From Labilibaculum antarcticum (GTDB lineage: Bacteria; Bacteroidota; Bacteroidia; Bacteroidales; Marinifilaceae), in assembly GCF_002356295.1 (NCBI RefSeq), contig NZ_AP018042.1:248001-312000 (forward strand): DNA of 64,000 nt, in the 5' to 3' direction. The translations under genes and the position numbers were made by a program. This document shows, one piece after another, positions 16,576 through 26,448 of the stretch. The notes beneath the pieces are model-generated. The model saw nothing but the letters and a program-made list of their open reading frames with translations. It did not search any database and was not told the DNA's origin. Within the stretch, counting starts at the first letter, position 1. Every line of letters starts with the position of its first letter.

Positions 16576-19500
16576 TTAGTTGAAAATGTATCGTACTCCA
16601 ATTTGTAACTGCCATTTTGAGTTAACAGATATATCATCAATGTACGAATCCTTTAAATCGGGATCGAACTGCAACCATGGAGTCCCATTATTATCAACTC
16701 CATTTACAGTAATTGGATTGGTTGTGTTTGCATATTGACGAACTCCCCAGTTAGAACTGATCATGTTTCCAAGATTTAATACATCGATAGAAAATTGAAG
16801 TGTATTTTTATTATTTCCCACCATAAAGTTATAATCCTGCATGAATCGGAAATCCATTTGACCAAACCAAGGCGTCATAGTTCCATTGCGCTCAGCATAC
16901 TCACCACGTCTGTCTTTTAGGTAATCATCCTGACTAATAAATTTATCCAAAGCAATCCACTGCTGCGAAGCATTTGCTGCAACAACACCAACCCCGCTGC
17001 CATCAACAGTACCAAAATTAATATCATTTGAATTTCTTGGAACATAGATTAAGTCATTGTTTGCAATGGCATCGCCATTAATATCACCAGTATAGGTATA
17101 AGAGTAACGATTTCCTTTACCAGCTTCGTAAAACATAGCAAATGAAGAAGCAAATTTACCGTAGCTTACTTTATACATAGCCGAAGCAATAATTCTGTGC
17201 TGCAAACCATATCTTGACCATGAGTAAGCAGGATCGTTAGGATTACCCACCACAGGGTTTCTTTGGAATGCATCTGCTGCAATCTCAGCAGGAATAGAAG
17301 TTAAATCTTTTGCACTTAAATAAGTATAGGCAACATCTGCAGATAAACCAGAATCCCATCTTTTGGATAATTTAGCCGTTGTTGTAAACTGATAGCCTTT
17401 CCTGGTATTATCCAGAACAATCGCACCCGCTTCCAAAAACGATTCTGATCCTGCGGAAGCAGAATAAATATTCACCTCATTAAAACCTGCAAACTGAGCA
17501 CGGGTATCTCCTGTTCCTGATAAATTTCCTGATGGAGGCAGCATGTTGTAATTATGGTGAACAACCGCATTAACATCTTTCGAGTAGATTCCTTCAACAG
17601 TTGCTAACCAGCCATCTCCAAATTTCACATCCATTGCCAGGTTGTTTTTCCATACCTGCGGATATTTAAAATCATCGGCAGTTGAATTCAATTGAAATTC
17701 ATAACCCGCATCAATTCGAGCATTGGTAGATTGGTTTCCTAACCATACAAAAGGAATACGACCGGTAAAAATTCCTGATCCACCTCGCAATTGCATGGTA
17801 TTATCCCCTTTTACATCGTAATTAAATCCAAATCGTGGAGACCACATAATATTGGAATTTGGCCATGTAGCTGGATCCAATCGTACAGAATTTCCTTTTT
17901 CAGTAACCCAACCCTCGAAATTCTTAGCCCGATCAGTAGCCTCATCTTGTGGTATATCATTGTAATACTTTGGAAGATCGACACGCAATCCTAAAGTCAA
18001 TTTCAAATCATCATTCACTTGAAATTCATCCTGAGCATAAAATGCAATTTGAGCAACATCAACATCCGACCATGCAAAAGCATTTTTATTGGCATCTGTC
18101 ACATCCTGATTCAAATCATTTGTTGGATTACCAACAAAATAAGCAAAATCATCATTTAAGAAGTTTTGAGTACTGAATGCAGTAACCCAAGGATAATAGA
18201 ATAGATTGAATGAATTCTCAAATTTAAAACGCTCGTAATTAAATCCAACTGTAATCGCATGACGATCTGAATAGTAAGTTAAATTATCAGAAACTTGGTA
18301 TACATCCTGATTTAAAACATTATTGGTTGAAAACATTTCGGAACCAGCAGTAATTGCAACCTGACCTTGATCGTTCAAAATATCAATAACCGGGAATTGT
18401 GCAGATTTAGGAGTACGCTTATCACGGAAAGATGTATACCCAAGTAGTAATTTGTTAGAAATTTTACTTGAGAATCTTGAGTTTAATTCCCCAACAACAG
18501 AATTGATCTTATTAAAAATCCGATAAGAAGAATTTTCGAATGGCAAACGATAACTTGTTGCGCCACGACCACCAACAGCTTCGGGATGAGGAAGAATATC
18601 TTTCCATGCATCCAACATGTTGTAACGAAGCACTACCTTATGATTTCGAGAAATATTCGCATCCAGTTTAATCAAAAACTTATCATTTGATGTTTCGTGA
18701 TTGTATCCTTGGTACGCTCCGGGATCGTATCCCCATTGATCTCTTAAATGGGATTGAACTGCTTTAACATCAGCTTCTGGAACCCGTGCTGTGTTTGAAT
18801 TATTGCTATTAGTACCGTCATCAGCCACGAAACCGTGAGCCAATTGGTCTCTTCTTTCCTGCTCGTAATTAACGAAAAAGAACAATTTATTTTTAATCAA
18901 CGGACCTCCAACACTAACACCATATTGTTTTGTGCTGAAATCGGTGTTTTTAACTTTAAGACCATTCACTTTATCTCCGATCATATTCTCATTACGAAAA
19001 TAGTAGTAAGTTGTCCCCTTAAAATCGTTAGTACCCGATTTTGTTACTGCATTAACACCAGCCCCTGTAAAACCACCTTCACGAACATCAAAAGGAGCCA
19101 ATGAAACCTGAATTTGATCAATTGCATCTAAAGATACAGGTTGAGCATCGGCCTGACCGCCAGGAGTCGAAACATCCAATCCGAAAGAATTGTTAAAAAT
19201 AGAACCATCCAACGAGAAGTTGTTATATAGATTATTTCGTCCTCCGAAACTATTTCCGTCCGACTCTGGTGTTAATCGAGTTAAATCTCCCTGAGATCTT
19301 GAAATTGTAGGTAAGGCAACAATTTTCTCACGGTTTATATTTGTTTGGGCACCAGTTCTGTCCTGACTTATCACATCGTTCTTATCGTAAACAATTGTGA
19401 TTTCATCAATCTGAACGTTGTCTTCGTGAAGAACCAAATTTATTTCCGCAGTTTTATTCAACTGTAAATAAATATTCTCTTGCTTTGTTTCCTTGTAACC

Positions 19501-19758
19501 AATAAAAGTTACAGTTACAGTATAAGGCCCACCAATTTTCATGTTTCGCATATCGAAACGACCATCGTCTTGGGTAATGGTTCCATACTGTGCTCCTGTT
19601 GGAGTATGGGTAGCGACTACGGTTGCGGCAAAAACAGGAACATTGCCTGGATCAACAATTTTCCCACGCATTGATGAGGTTGTCACCCCTTGAGAAAAAG
19701 CATTTGGCAAGAAACCTGCCATTGCAATAATCAGAAATAGTAATTTAACATTCTTCAT
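16576..19758 (-). CDS. Oar-like TonB-dependent outer-membrane receptor
   Basis: A 1060-residue outer-membrane transporter. A signal peptide ends at NAFSQ near residue 23. A carboxypeptidase-regulatory-like domain follows (about 28-110: SSMRGKIVDPGNVPVFAATVVA, GTITQDDGRFDMRNMKIGGPY), then a plug domain (about 120-250, with GGRNNLYNNFSLDGSIFNN and GAGVNAVTKSGTND) and a long barrel ending in GVRYIFN. This is the Oar type known from Myxococcus and Bacteroidota, without a SusD partner; none is adjacent. The substrate is unknown. Protein export across the outer membrane has been linked to some Oar proteins. It is transcribed alone, with a terminator behind it. Confidence 0.92.
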   Translation of the reverse strand: MKNVKLLFLIIAMAGFLPNAFSQGVTTSSMRGKIVDPGNVPVFAATVVATHTPTGAQYGTITQDDGRFDMRNMKIGGPYTVTVTFIGYKETKQENIYLQLNKTAEINLVLHEDNVQIDEITIVYDKNDVISQDRTGAQTNINREKIVALPTISRSQGDLTRLTPESDGNSFGGRNNLYNNFSLDGSIFNNSFGLDVSTPGGQADAQPVSLDAIDQIQVSLAPFDVREGGFTGAGVNAVTKSGTNDFKGTTYYYFRNENMIGDKVNGLKVKNTDFSTKQYGVSVGGPLIKNKLFFFVNYEQERRDQLAHGFVADDGTNSNNSNTARVPEADVKAVQSHLRDQWGYDPGAYQGYNHETSNDKFLIKLDANISRNHKVVLRYNMLDAWKDILPHPEAVGGRGATSYRLPFENSSYRIFNKINSVVGELNSRFSSKISNKLLLGYTSFRDKRTPKSAQFPVIDILNDQGQVAITAGSEMFSTNNVLNQDVYQVSDNLTYYSDRHAITVGFNYERFKFENSFNLFYYPWVTAFSTQNFLNDDFAYFVGNPTNDLNQDVTDANKNAFAWSDVDVAQIAFYAQDEFQVNDDLKLTLGLRVDLPKYYNDIPQDEATDRAKNFEGWVTEKGNSVRLDPATWPNSNIMWSPRFGFNYDVKGDNTMQLRGGSGIFTGRIPFVWLGNQSTNARIDAGYEFQLNSTADDFKYPQVWKNNLAMDVKFGDGWLATVEGIYSKDVNAVVHHNYNMLPPSGNLSGTGDTRAQFAGFNEVNIYSASAGSESFLEAGAIVLDNTRKGYQFTTTAKLSKRWDSGLSADVAYTYLSAKDLTSIPAEIAADAFQRNPVVGNPNDPAYSWSRYGLQHRIIASAMYKVSYGKFASSFAMFYEAGKGNRYSYTYTGDINGDAIANNDLIYVPRNSNDINFGTVDGSGVGVVAANASQQWIALDKFISQDDYLKDRRGEYAERNGTMTPWFGQMDFRFMQDYNFMVGNNKNTLQFSIDVLNLGNMISSNWGVRQYANTTNPITVNGVDNNGTPWLQFDPDLKDSYIDDISVNSKWQLQIGVRYIFN

Positions 19759-20120
19759 ATTAAAATAGATTAAATTATAATTAGGTTACCCTAAAATACA
19801 AAATACTATTTCAAACCTTCAAATCTTTTATTCATAATTATTAACAATCAACTCATTGCACAACCACACCCGAGTTATTTTGTTAACTAAACACAACAAC
19901 CGCAAATGTTAATAGATGTTAAAAATCCTTGATTGAACATGATTACTATAATCATAATCAAACATGTAATTTAATAACTTTTCTATTGCTGTTTTTTTTA
20001 AATTCATGCCAAATATCTCTTAAAACAGTCTTCTGATTTCTGTAAATTTCCATTTTTGATTCAAAAATGCCCTAATTCAATATTTCTTTCAATAAATTCA
20101 AATGAACATAAAACAAAAAA
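19759..20120. other. gap upstream of the TonB receptor, no gene seen
   Basis: About 360 bases of AT-rich DNA between the receptor start and the terminator of the CBM9-like gene. No readable frame, repeat or conserved hairpin was found. The receptor promoter should lie close to 19760-19800. Confidence 0.4.
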
Positions 20121-20141
20121 AGTGTTGTAAAAACAACACCT
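20121..20141 (-). terminator. intrinsic terminator after the CBM9-like gene
   Basis: A 7-bp stem, GTGTTGT/ACAACAC with a four-base loop, is followed on the minus strand by a run of seven T. It lies just past the stop codon. Confidence 0.72.
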
Positions 20142-20146
20142 AAATT

Positions 20147-21178
20147 TTATTCGCTCCAAATTCTACTTTCATGGTCGATGTACCAAATTTTTCCAGACTC
20201 TCCTTTTGCATAAATTAGAAATTGCTTTTTTGTAATCTCTACTTGAATGGGGTAATCTGATTCCAATTTTTTTTGGTAGGAAGTATTTTTGTTAAAATAT
20301 TGTTTCTGCTGATTATACAATCTAACAAGCTCCATTTTCAATGAATAATCTTCATCAATTTTAAAAGCATCACTTCCCTCTCCTGCCTTTGTTGTTGAAA
20401 ACTGCACATAACCCCAAGTCTCTGGCTGATGCATTGCAACAACTCCTTGCGGAGACCACACCCAATTGTGTTCCGGATAAGATTTTCCTGTTTCAGGATC
20501 AATACACTTTGCATAAGCTCCCTTCTCTGCTTTCACATCCCAATTTACACGGGAAAAATTAACACGCCATTGCTCACCATTTTTTGGCTTTCGCTGTTCC
20601 GGAGCACATTGCTTTAATACTTCCCAGGGAAAAGCAATTTCCAATGTCCATTTATCATCCTTATCCGAAGAATCATTTATGGTTCCATATATAGCTACTG
20701 CCGATTTTAAGCCTTTTATATCCCAAGCATTTATTGCTGGTGCACCATCACGATATGGTTTTGCGATCAGTAAATCCCAAATGGTATTTAAAGCATTCAT
20801 TTCGAACTCATAATATCTGTGATTATCCCCTTGAGGATCAATAAATACTTCGAAATCATTATCGTAAAATATAACGGTATCCCGCTGTTTTAAATTCGCC
20901 CACACATTAGGCTCATTGAGTTCAGCCGCTACATAAAAATAATCCTCATCCCATGCCATTTTCACATGTGTTTTGTATGTTGGCAAAGGTTTTGTATCTC
21001 CTTCAATATCTACAAAAGATTCAGACCAATTCACATCTCCCCACTCTAGATCATCAATAAGCCCATCAATATTTATAGGATTTGAAGTTTTATAACAGAG
21101 ATATGAACTGGGATGATTTTGAGCCTTCCCCAATGAAAAAACAGTTAGTAATAAAGCTATTAGTAAAGTCGTTCTCAT
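20147..21178 (-). CDS. secreted carbohydrate-binding family 9-like protein
   Basis: A 343-residue protein with a signal peptide ending at FSLGKAQ (about residue 20). The body has the CBM9-like fold seen in many Bacteroidota secreted proteins: INIDGLIDDLEWGDVNWSESFVD near 35-57, then KMAWDEDYFYVAAELNEPNVWA, DNDFEVFIDPQGDNHRYYEFEMNALNT, and a C-terminal NFSRVNWDVKAEKG segment. These domains bind xylan or other glycans, or face periplasmic enzymes. It is transcribed alone, with its own terminator. No catalytic motif is present, so a binding role is the most that can be said. Confidence 0.85.
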   Translation of the reverse strand: MRTTLLIALLLTVFSLGKAQNHPSSYLCYKTSNPINIDGLIDDLEWGDVNWSESFVDIEGDTKPLPTYKTHVKMAWDEDYFYVAAELNEPNVWANLKQRDTVIFYDNDFEVFIDPQGDNHRYYEFEMNALNTIWDLLIAKPYRDGAPAINAWDIKGLKSAVAIYGTINDSSDKDDKWTLEIAFPWEVLKQCAPEQRKPKNGEQWRVNFSRVNWDVKAEKGAYAKCIDPETGKSYPEHNWVWSPQGVVAMHQPETWGYVQFSTTKAGEGSDAFKIDEDYSLKMELVRLYNQQKQYFNKNTSYQKKLESDYPIQVEITKKQFLIYAKGESGKIWYIDHESRIWSE

Positions 21179-21396
21179 ATAAGCCAGTGTATTTAAAATT
21201 TATTTAAATCAAACGTAAATTTATTCTTTTACTCTTTTCAAATTTAAGGATAAATCTCAGCATTCAAATCCAAACATTGCAACATTTACGGGAGTTTAAA
21301 GCCTAACCCTCCAAACCATCAATACTAATCTGGTTTAGTATGATGAAAAAAAATCAATTATTCTTACTTTTGAAAAAAAGATAAAAAATTGAACTC

Positions 21397-21915
21397 ATGT
21401 TAGATCTACTATACAAAAGACGAAGTATTCGAAAATTTACCAATCAAGACATTGAAGCTGAAAAGCTTGACCGTATTCTGCAGGCAGCCTTATTAGCTCC
21501 CTCATCAAAAAGCGCATATCCATGTGAATTTGTAGTTATTGATGAAAAGCAGATTAATGAGAAGCTTTCAGTCTGCAAACCTCTTGGCGCTGGATTTCTA
21601 AAAAACGCAAGCTGTTCAATAATAGTGGCAGGCGATGTTACCAAAAGTGATGTTTGGATAGAAGATTGCGCCATTGCAGCCTCTTTTATACAGTTACAAG
21701 CTGAAAAAGAAGGATTAGGCACTTGTTGGATTCAAATAAGGGAAAGAGAATACAATGATGAACAATCTGCAGAATCCTATATTCAGGAAGTATTAAACAT
21801 TCCTTCGAATATTAAAATACTGGCGATTATCGCTATTGGTTATAAAGATGGCGAGAAAGCTGGTCGTGACGAGACTCATCTCAAAAAAGAAAAACTCCAT
21901 ACTAATTCATTCTAA
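21397..21915 (+). CDS. nitroreductase family protein
   Basis: A 172-residue FMN-dependent oxidoreductase. The N-terminal RRSIRKFTNQDIEAEKLDRIL (8-28) gives the Arg-rich FMN phosphate site, LLAPSSKSAYPCEFVVID the Pro-Ser segment, and AAS-FIQLQAEKEGLGTCWIQIR the second FMN contact. The length is that of the small NADH-dependent class. It is a single gene with its own terminator directly after it. The natural substrate is unknown for most of the family. Confidence 0.9.
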   Translation: MLDLLYKRRSIRKFTNQDIEAEKLDRILQAALLAPSSKSAYPCEFVVIDEKQINEKLSVCKPLGAGFLKNASCSIIVAGDVTKSDVWIEDCAIAASFIQLQAEKEGLGTCWIQIREREYNDEQSAESYIQEVLNIPSNIKILAIIAIGYKDGEKAGRDETHLKKEKLHTNSF

Positions 21916-21923
21916 TGCACTAC

Positions 21924-21955
21924 CAATGAGGATCAAATTGATCCTCATTTTTTTC
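21924..21955 (+). terminator. intrinsic terminator after the nitroreductase gene
   Basis: The stem AATGAGGATCAA/TTGATCCTCATT is nearly loopless and followed by seven T. It lies about ten bases after the stop. Confidence 0.82.
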
Positions 21956-22069
21956 ACCTTCCCAATTTTACTATTTTATTCCTGTTAAAAAAAAAGCTAT
22001 ATTGATACTTAAATATTCATACAACAAAACCTGGACTATTCTGTAATATTTAAAACATAAATTAGCAAC

Positions 22070-23713
22070 ATGAGGGTTAAAGAATATTTGATCCTGCTAA
22101 CAGCCGGATTTCTTCTTATTACATCTTCCTGTAATTACAAGCAGGAAGATATTCTCACGCAGAAAGAAAGGATTTGGTTACACAATCATCCAAGTATAAA
22201 AGTTGCAGTAAGCACAACTTTCCCTCCATTCCAATTTACCGATGCAAACAATAATTCAGTTGGTATTTCAATAGATATTCTTACTCTTTTAGAGAATAAC
22301 ATCGGCTACAAATTTAAAAAAGCATACTACGATAACTGGAAAAATATTCTGGATGCTGGAAAAACAAAACAGGTGGATGTAATTCTGGAAATTCAGGAAA
22401 CTGCAGACAGAAGAAACTACTTTCATTTCACCAAACCATTCATCTCCATTCCTCATGTCATTATCATGAGAAAAAACAATGTTGACAATATTACAATTGA
22501 TGAATTGGAAAATTTACGAATCGCCGTAGTAGATAACTATGCAGTGCATGAACATTTAAAATCTTTATATCCGGAATTAAAGCTTTATCCGCTTCCGAAT
22601 GATTTAGCTTGCTTGTTAGCCTTATCAAACCAGAAAGTTGATGCAGTTATAACGCAACAAGGATATGCTATTTATGAAATACACAAAGAAGTTTTATCCA
22701 ACCTCCAAATTGTAGGAAATATTGGATACGACAATGAATTGGGATTTGCCATACGGAAAGATTGGGCCATGTTGACCCGAATAATCGACAAAGGACTTTC
22801 CCGTATTAGTCCAAAAGAACAAGATAAAATTCTAGATAAATGGATTCCTATTCAAGCTATTCCGTTTTATCGTACATACATCTTTAAAAGTATCGTAATT
22901 ATACTCTTCATCCTTTTTATTCTAATAGGATTAACAATTTACCTATGGAATAAATCGTTACGAAGAAGTGTAGCCACTAAAACTTACCAATTAAATAAAA
23001 CAAAAGATAAAGCTGAAGAAAGTAATCGACTCAAATCCTCTTTCCTTGCCAATATGTCGCATGAGATTAGAACGCCAATGAATGCAATCCAGGGATTTTC
23101 AGAACTAATCACAAGCGATGAGCTGACACAAGAACAGAAATTAAAATACTCACAAATAATAAGTGTTAATTGCGATTCCTTAAGCAAACTAATTGATGAA
23201 ATTCTTGATTTATCTCAAATTGAATCCGGACTTATTTCAATCAAAAATCAAAAAATTGATCTGATTAATTGTATTGAAGAGGTAATAAATACCAATAAGC
23301 TTGCTATTCCAAAAGATAAAAACGTCCAGCTTCAATTTTCAAATTTATTAAAACAAGATTCATTCGAAATAAATACTGATCCTTTTCGATTCAGGCAAAT
23401 TCTTCACAACCTTATAAATAATGCAATAAAATTCAGCAGACAAGGAAACATTACCATTAGTGTGAACTACAAAAATGCTAACGAATTGCTATTTTGTGTT
23501 AAAGATGAAGGAATTGGTCTTGAAGAAGCATCGATCCCTTTAATTTTTGATCGGTTTATGAAAATTGAAAAAGACGCTTCAATTTTGTACCGCGGATCGG
23601 GGCTGGGACTTAATATCTGTAAAAAGCTATTGGAATTAATGAATGGGGAAATTTGGGTAAAATCAACAATGGGCCATGGCTCATCATTCTATTTTACCCT
23701 TCCAATCTATTAA
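22070..23713 (+). CDS. sensor histidine kinase with periplasmic solute-binding domain
   Basis: A 547-residue membrane kinase. The signal segment ends in a Cys (LITSSC, residue 21), so a lipid anchor is possible. Residues about 35-265 are a family 3 solute-binding domain (VAVSTTFPPFQF, GISIDILTLLENN). A helix at about 268-292 crosses the membrane. The HisKA box is LANMSHEIRTPMNAIQGFSELI and the ATPase shows NLINNAIKF, DEGIGL and GSGLGLNICKKL. There is no receiver domain and no adjacent response regulator, so its partner is elsewhere. It converges on the end of the his operon, with two bases between stop codons. The bound ligand, probably an amino acid or organic acid, is a guess from the domain family. 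Confidence 0.88.
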   Translation: MRVKEYLILLTAGFLLITSSCNYKQEDILTQKERIWLHNHPSIKVAVSTTFPPFQFTDANNNSVGISIDILTLLENNIGYKFKKAYYDNWKNILDAGKTKQVDVILEIQETADRRNYFHFTKPFISIPHVIIMRKNNVDNITIDELENLRIAVVDNYAVHEHLKSLYPELKLYPLPNDLACLLALSNQKVDAVITQQGYAIYEIHKEVLSNLQIVGNIGYDNELGFAIRKDWAMLTRIIDKGLSRISPKEQDKILDKWIPIQAIPFYRTYIFKSIVIILFILFILIGLTIYLWNKSLRRSVATKTYQLNKTKDKAEESNRLKSSFLANMSHEIRTPMNAIQGFSELITSDELTQEQKLKYSQIISVNCDSLSKLIDEILDLSQIESGLISIKNQKIDLINCIEEVINTNKLAIPKDKNVQLQFSNLLKQDSFEINTDPFRFRQILHNLINNAIKFSRQGNITISVNYKNANELLFCVKDEGIGLEEASIPLIFDRFMKIEKDASILYRGSGLGLNICKKLLELMNGEIWVKSTMGHGSSFYFTLPIY

Positions 23714-23715
23714 TT

Positions 23716-24336
23716 CTACTTACTATGGCGCTCTACTAAAAGACGAACAACTTCTTCCAACTTATAATCTTTTGCTGCAAGAAGCACCAAATAGTGAAAC
23801 ATCAAATCGGCAGCTTCGCCCATAAATAGCTCTTTATCCTCATCCTTGGCTTCAATCACCAATTCAACAGCCTCTTCTCCTACTTTTTGAGCGATTTTAT
23901 TGATTCCCTTTTGAAATAGGCTTGCGGTATAGGATTTTTCTGACAAATTCTTCTTTCTCTCATTAATCACCTGCTGTAACTGCAACAAAAAATCAATGGA
24001 TGAAGCCTTATTCTCGTCAGCCCAACAAGTATCTGTTCCCTTGTGGCAAACAGGTCCCACAGGATCTACTTGAATCAACAAAGTATCGTTATCACAATCT
24101 AAACTCAGGTCTTTCAAGTTCAGAAAATTACCACTCTCTTCTCCCTTTGTCCACAATCTTTGCTTCGTACGACTATAAAAAGTTACTTTTCCGCTTTCAA
24201 TGGTTTTTTCGTACGATTCTTTATTCATGTATCCCAACATCAACACCTTTTGTGTTTTTACGTCTTGGATAATTGCAGGAACAAGTCCTTCTCCTTTTTC
24301 GAAATCAATTTGGTTTGTCAGATCTTTAAAATTCAT
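23716..24336 (-). CDS. hisIE: bifunctional phosphoribosyl-AMP cyclohydrolase / phosphoribosyl-ATP pyrophosphatase
   Basis: Catalyses steps two and three of histidine synthesis in the cytoplasm. The HisI half (about 1-110) shows VLMLGYMNKESYEKT, TFYSRTKQRLWTKGEESGN, the metal-binding DCDNDTLL and CHKGTDTCW. The HisE half (about 115-206) shows GINKIAQKVGEEAVELVIEA and ADLMFHYLVLL. At 206 residues it is the normal length of the fused protein. It is the last gene of the his operon, 20 bases after hisF. Confidence 0.97.
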   Translation of the reverse strand: MNFKDLTNQIDFEKGEGLVPAIIQDVKTQKVLMLGYMNKESYEKTIESGKVTFYSRTKQRLWTKGEESGNFLNLKDLSLDCDNDTLLIQVDPVGPVCHKGTDTCWADENKASSIDFLLQLQQVINERKKNLSEKSYTASLFQKGINKIAQKVGEEAVELVIEAKDEDKELFMGEAADLMFHYLVLLAAKDYKLEEVVRLLVERHSK

Positions 24337-24356
24337 CTTTTATAATTGTGGTTCGT

Positions 24357-25112
24357 TTATATTCTAACTGGTATATCTTTACTTTTTAAATACTTTTTCA
24401 AATTGGGAATTTCTATTTCCTTAAAATGAAAAACACTGGCTGCCAAAGCGGCATCAGCCTTTCCTTCGGTAAATGTATCCGCAAAATGCTCCATATTTCC
24501 TGCTCCTCCCGAAGCTATGATCGGAATATTTATCATCTCGGATAGCTTCGCCAAAGTTTCATTCGCAAATCCATTCTTGGTTCCATCGTGATTCATGGAG
24601 GTAAATAAGATTTCACCTGCACCCAATCTCTCCGCTTCCAAAATCCAATCGAACAGGTCAATTCCTGTCGCTAGTCTTCCGCCATTCAAATAGACTTCCC
24701 ATTTGCCATCAGCAAAGCGGGCATCTACAGCAACAACAACACACTGACTTCCAAATCGGGAAGCCAAATCTGATATTAGCTTTGGATTACGAACAGCTGA
24801 AGAATTTATTGATACCTTATCAGCACCGGCATTCAAAAGAATCCCAACATCTTCAGGAGTAGAAATTCCGCCACCAACAGTAAAAGGTATATTTAGCTCT
24901 TTGGCTACTTTTTGAACCAAATCGACAAGTGTTTTCCTCTTTTCATGAGTGGCTGTAATGTCTAAAAAGACCAATTCGTCGGCTCCCTGTTCTGCGTAGT
25001 AGGCAGCCAACTCGACAGCATCACCCGCATCTCTTAAATCAACAAAGTTAACTCCCTTAACTGTTCTTCCGTCTTTTACATCCAAACAGGGTATTATTCG
25101 TTTCGACAGCAT
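24357..25112 (-). CDS. hisF: imidazole glycerol phosphate synthase, cyclase subunit
   Basis: The cyclase half of IGP synthase, a 251-residue beta/alpha barrel. It uses ammonia from HisH to make IGP and [24 protein letters not shown] at the N terminus carries the catalytic Asp (CLDVKDG), and [12 protein letters not shown] gives the second one. Both phosphate-binding sites, [10 protein letters not shown] and [11 protein letters not shown], are intact. It follows hisA with a 3-base gap. Confidence 0.98.
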   Translation of the reverse strand: MLSKRIIPCLDVKDGRTVKGVNFVDLRDAGDAVELAAYYAEQGADELVFLDITATHEKRKTLVDLVQKVAKELNIPFTVGGGISTPEDVGILLNAGADKVSINSSAVRNPKLISDLASRFGSQCVVVAVDARFADGKWEVYLNGGRLATGIDLFDWILEAERLGAGEILFTSMNHDGTKNGFANETLAKLSEMINIPIIASGGAGNMEHFADTFTEGKADAALAASVFHFKEIEIPNLKKYLKSKDIPVRI

Positions 25113-25115
25113 ACT

Positions 25116-25847
25116 TTACAGGATAAATTCGTTAACTAATTCGTTCATATCAATTCGCTTCTCGTAAATCGCCTTACCAATAATCACGCCCCAACAACCA
25201 ATCTCATTCAAAATGCGAACATCTTCAATGTTACTAACTCCACCACTTGCCACCAATTCCAAATTTGGAAATTCTTTCATTACAGATTGATACAACTCAA
25301 CGGCAGGTCCTTGCAACATTCCATCTTTCGAAATGTCGGTACAGATTACTGTTTTCACACCTTTTTTCTGATAATTATCCAAAAATTTGAACAAGTGATA
25401 ATCGGAATCTTCTTTCCATCCCGAAATTGAAACCATTTCGTTTCGAACATCGGCTCCCAGAATCATTTTTTCAGATCCGTATTTCTCCATCCATTTTTCG
25501 AACAGTTCAGGATTTGAAACGGCAATACTTCCACCAGTGACCTGATTGGCTCCGCATTGAAAAGCCAATTCAATATCTTCATCAGATTTCACTCCTCCTC
25601 CAAAATCAATTTTCAGATTGGTTCCTGAAGCTACTCTTCGCAGTACTTCCGAATTGCAAATATGTCCTGACTTTGCACCTTCCAAATCGACCAAATGCAG
25701 ACGGGTAATTCCTAATTCTTCAAAACCTTTAGCTACCTGTAATGGATCTTCACTATATACTTTTTCGGTATCGTAATCTCCTTTTGTTAGTCGCACGCAT
25801 CGTCCTTTTATGGTATCGATGGCTGGTATTATTTTTATTCTGCTCAT
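25116..25847 (-). CDS. hisA: phosphoribosylformimino-AICAR phosphate isomerase
   Basis: A 243-residue beta/alpha barrel, sister of HisF, that isomerises ProFAR to PRFAR. The N-terminal IIPAIDTIKGRCVRLTKGD has the catalytic Asp, and CTDISKDGML the second. The phosphate loops are DFGGGVKSDED and ASGGVSNIED. It lies between hisH and hisF. Confidence 0.98.
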   Translation of the reverse strand: MSRIKIIPAIDTIKGRCVRLTKGDYDTEKVYSEDPLQVAKGFEELGITRLHLVDLEGAKSGHICNSEVLRRVASGTNLKIDFGGGVKSDEDIELAFQCGANQVTGGSIAVSNPELFEKWMEKYGSEKMILGADVRNEMVSISGWKEDSDYHLFKFLDNYQKKGVKTVICTDISKDGMLQGPAVELYQSVMKEFPNLELVASGGVSNIEDVRILNEIGCWGVIIGKAIYEKRIDMNELVNEFIL

Positions 25848-25855
25848 GATGTTTT

Positions 25856-26446
25856 CTATAAATTGACAAAATTCTCCAAGATCTTCACTCCTACCGATCC
25901 CGATTTTTCAGGATGAAACTGACAGGCATAGAAATTATCTTTCTGAAGAGATGCACTAAAATCTAAAATATAGTTGCACGAAGCAACAGTTTCTTCGGAA
26001 CAGGGAACATAGTAGGAATGTACAAAATAAGTGTACTCTTTTTCCTGAACACCATCAAACAAGCTTCCTTTCAACTCATCCAACTGATTCCATCCCATGT
26101 GAGGCACTTTGCGTTCATTGGTAAAGCGTTTTACTTGGAGTGGAAAAATGCCCAATCCTTTTGTATTGCTTTCTTCGGAGCTTTCACACATCAGCTGCAT
26201 TCCCAAACAAATACCCAACACAGGTTGTGTCAATTGAGGGATCAATTTATCCAAACCATTCTTGCGTAGTGAATTCATTGCCCAGGCAGCTTCACCAACT
26301 CCCGGAAATATTACTTTGTCTGCACTGCGAATCACTTCCTCATTATTCGAGACAACAGGAGTAATTCCCAGACGTTCTAAAGCATATTTTACAGATTGAA
26401 TATTTCCTGCATCATAATCGATAATTACAATTTTCTGATCCTTCAT
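25856..26446 (-). CDS. hisH: imidazole glycerol phosphate synthase, glutaminase subunit
   Basis: The amidotransferase half of IGP synthase, 196 residues. The catalytic Cys is in LGICLGMQLM (near 80), and the His-Glu pair in ACQFHPEKSGSVG near the C terminus. IIDYDAGNIQSVKYAL is the family N terminus. The pair with HisF is complete in this operon. Confidence 0.98.
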   Translation of the reverse strand: MKDQKIVIIDYDAGNIQSVKYALERLGITPVVSNNEEVIRSADKVIFPGVGEAAWAMNSLRKNGLDKLIPQLTQPVLGICLGMQLMCESSEESNTKGLGIFPLQVKRFTNERKVPHMGWNQLDELKGSLFDGVQEKEYTYFVHSYYVPCSEETVASCNYILDFSASLQKDNFYACQFHPEKSGSVGVKILENFVNL

Positions 26447-26448
26447 AT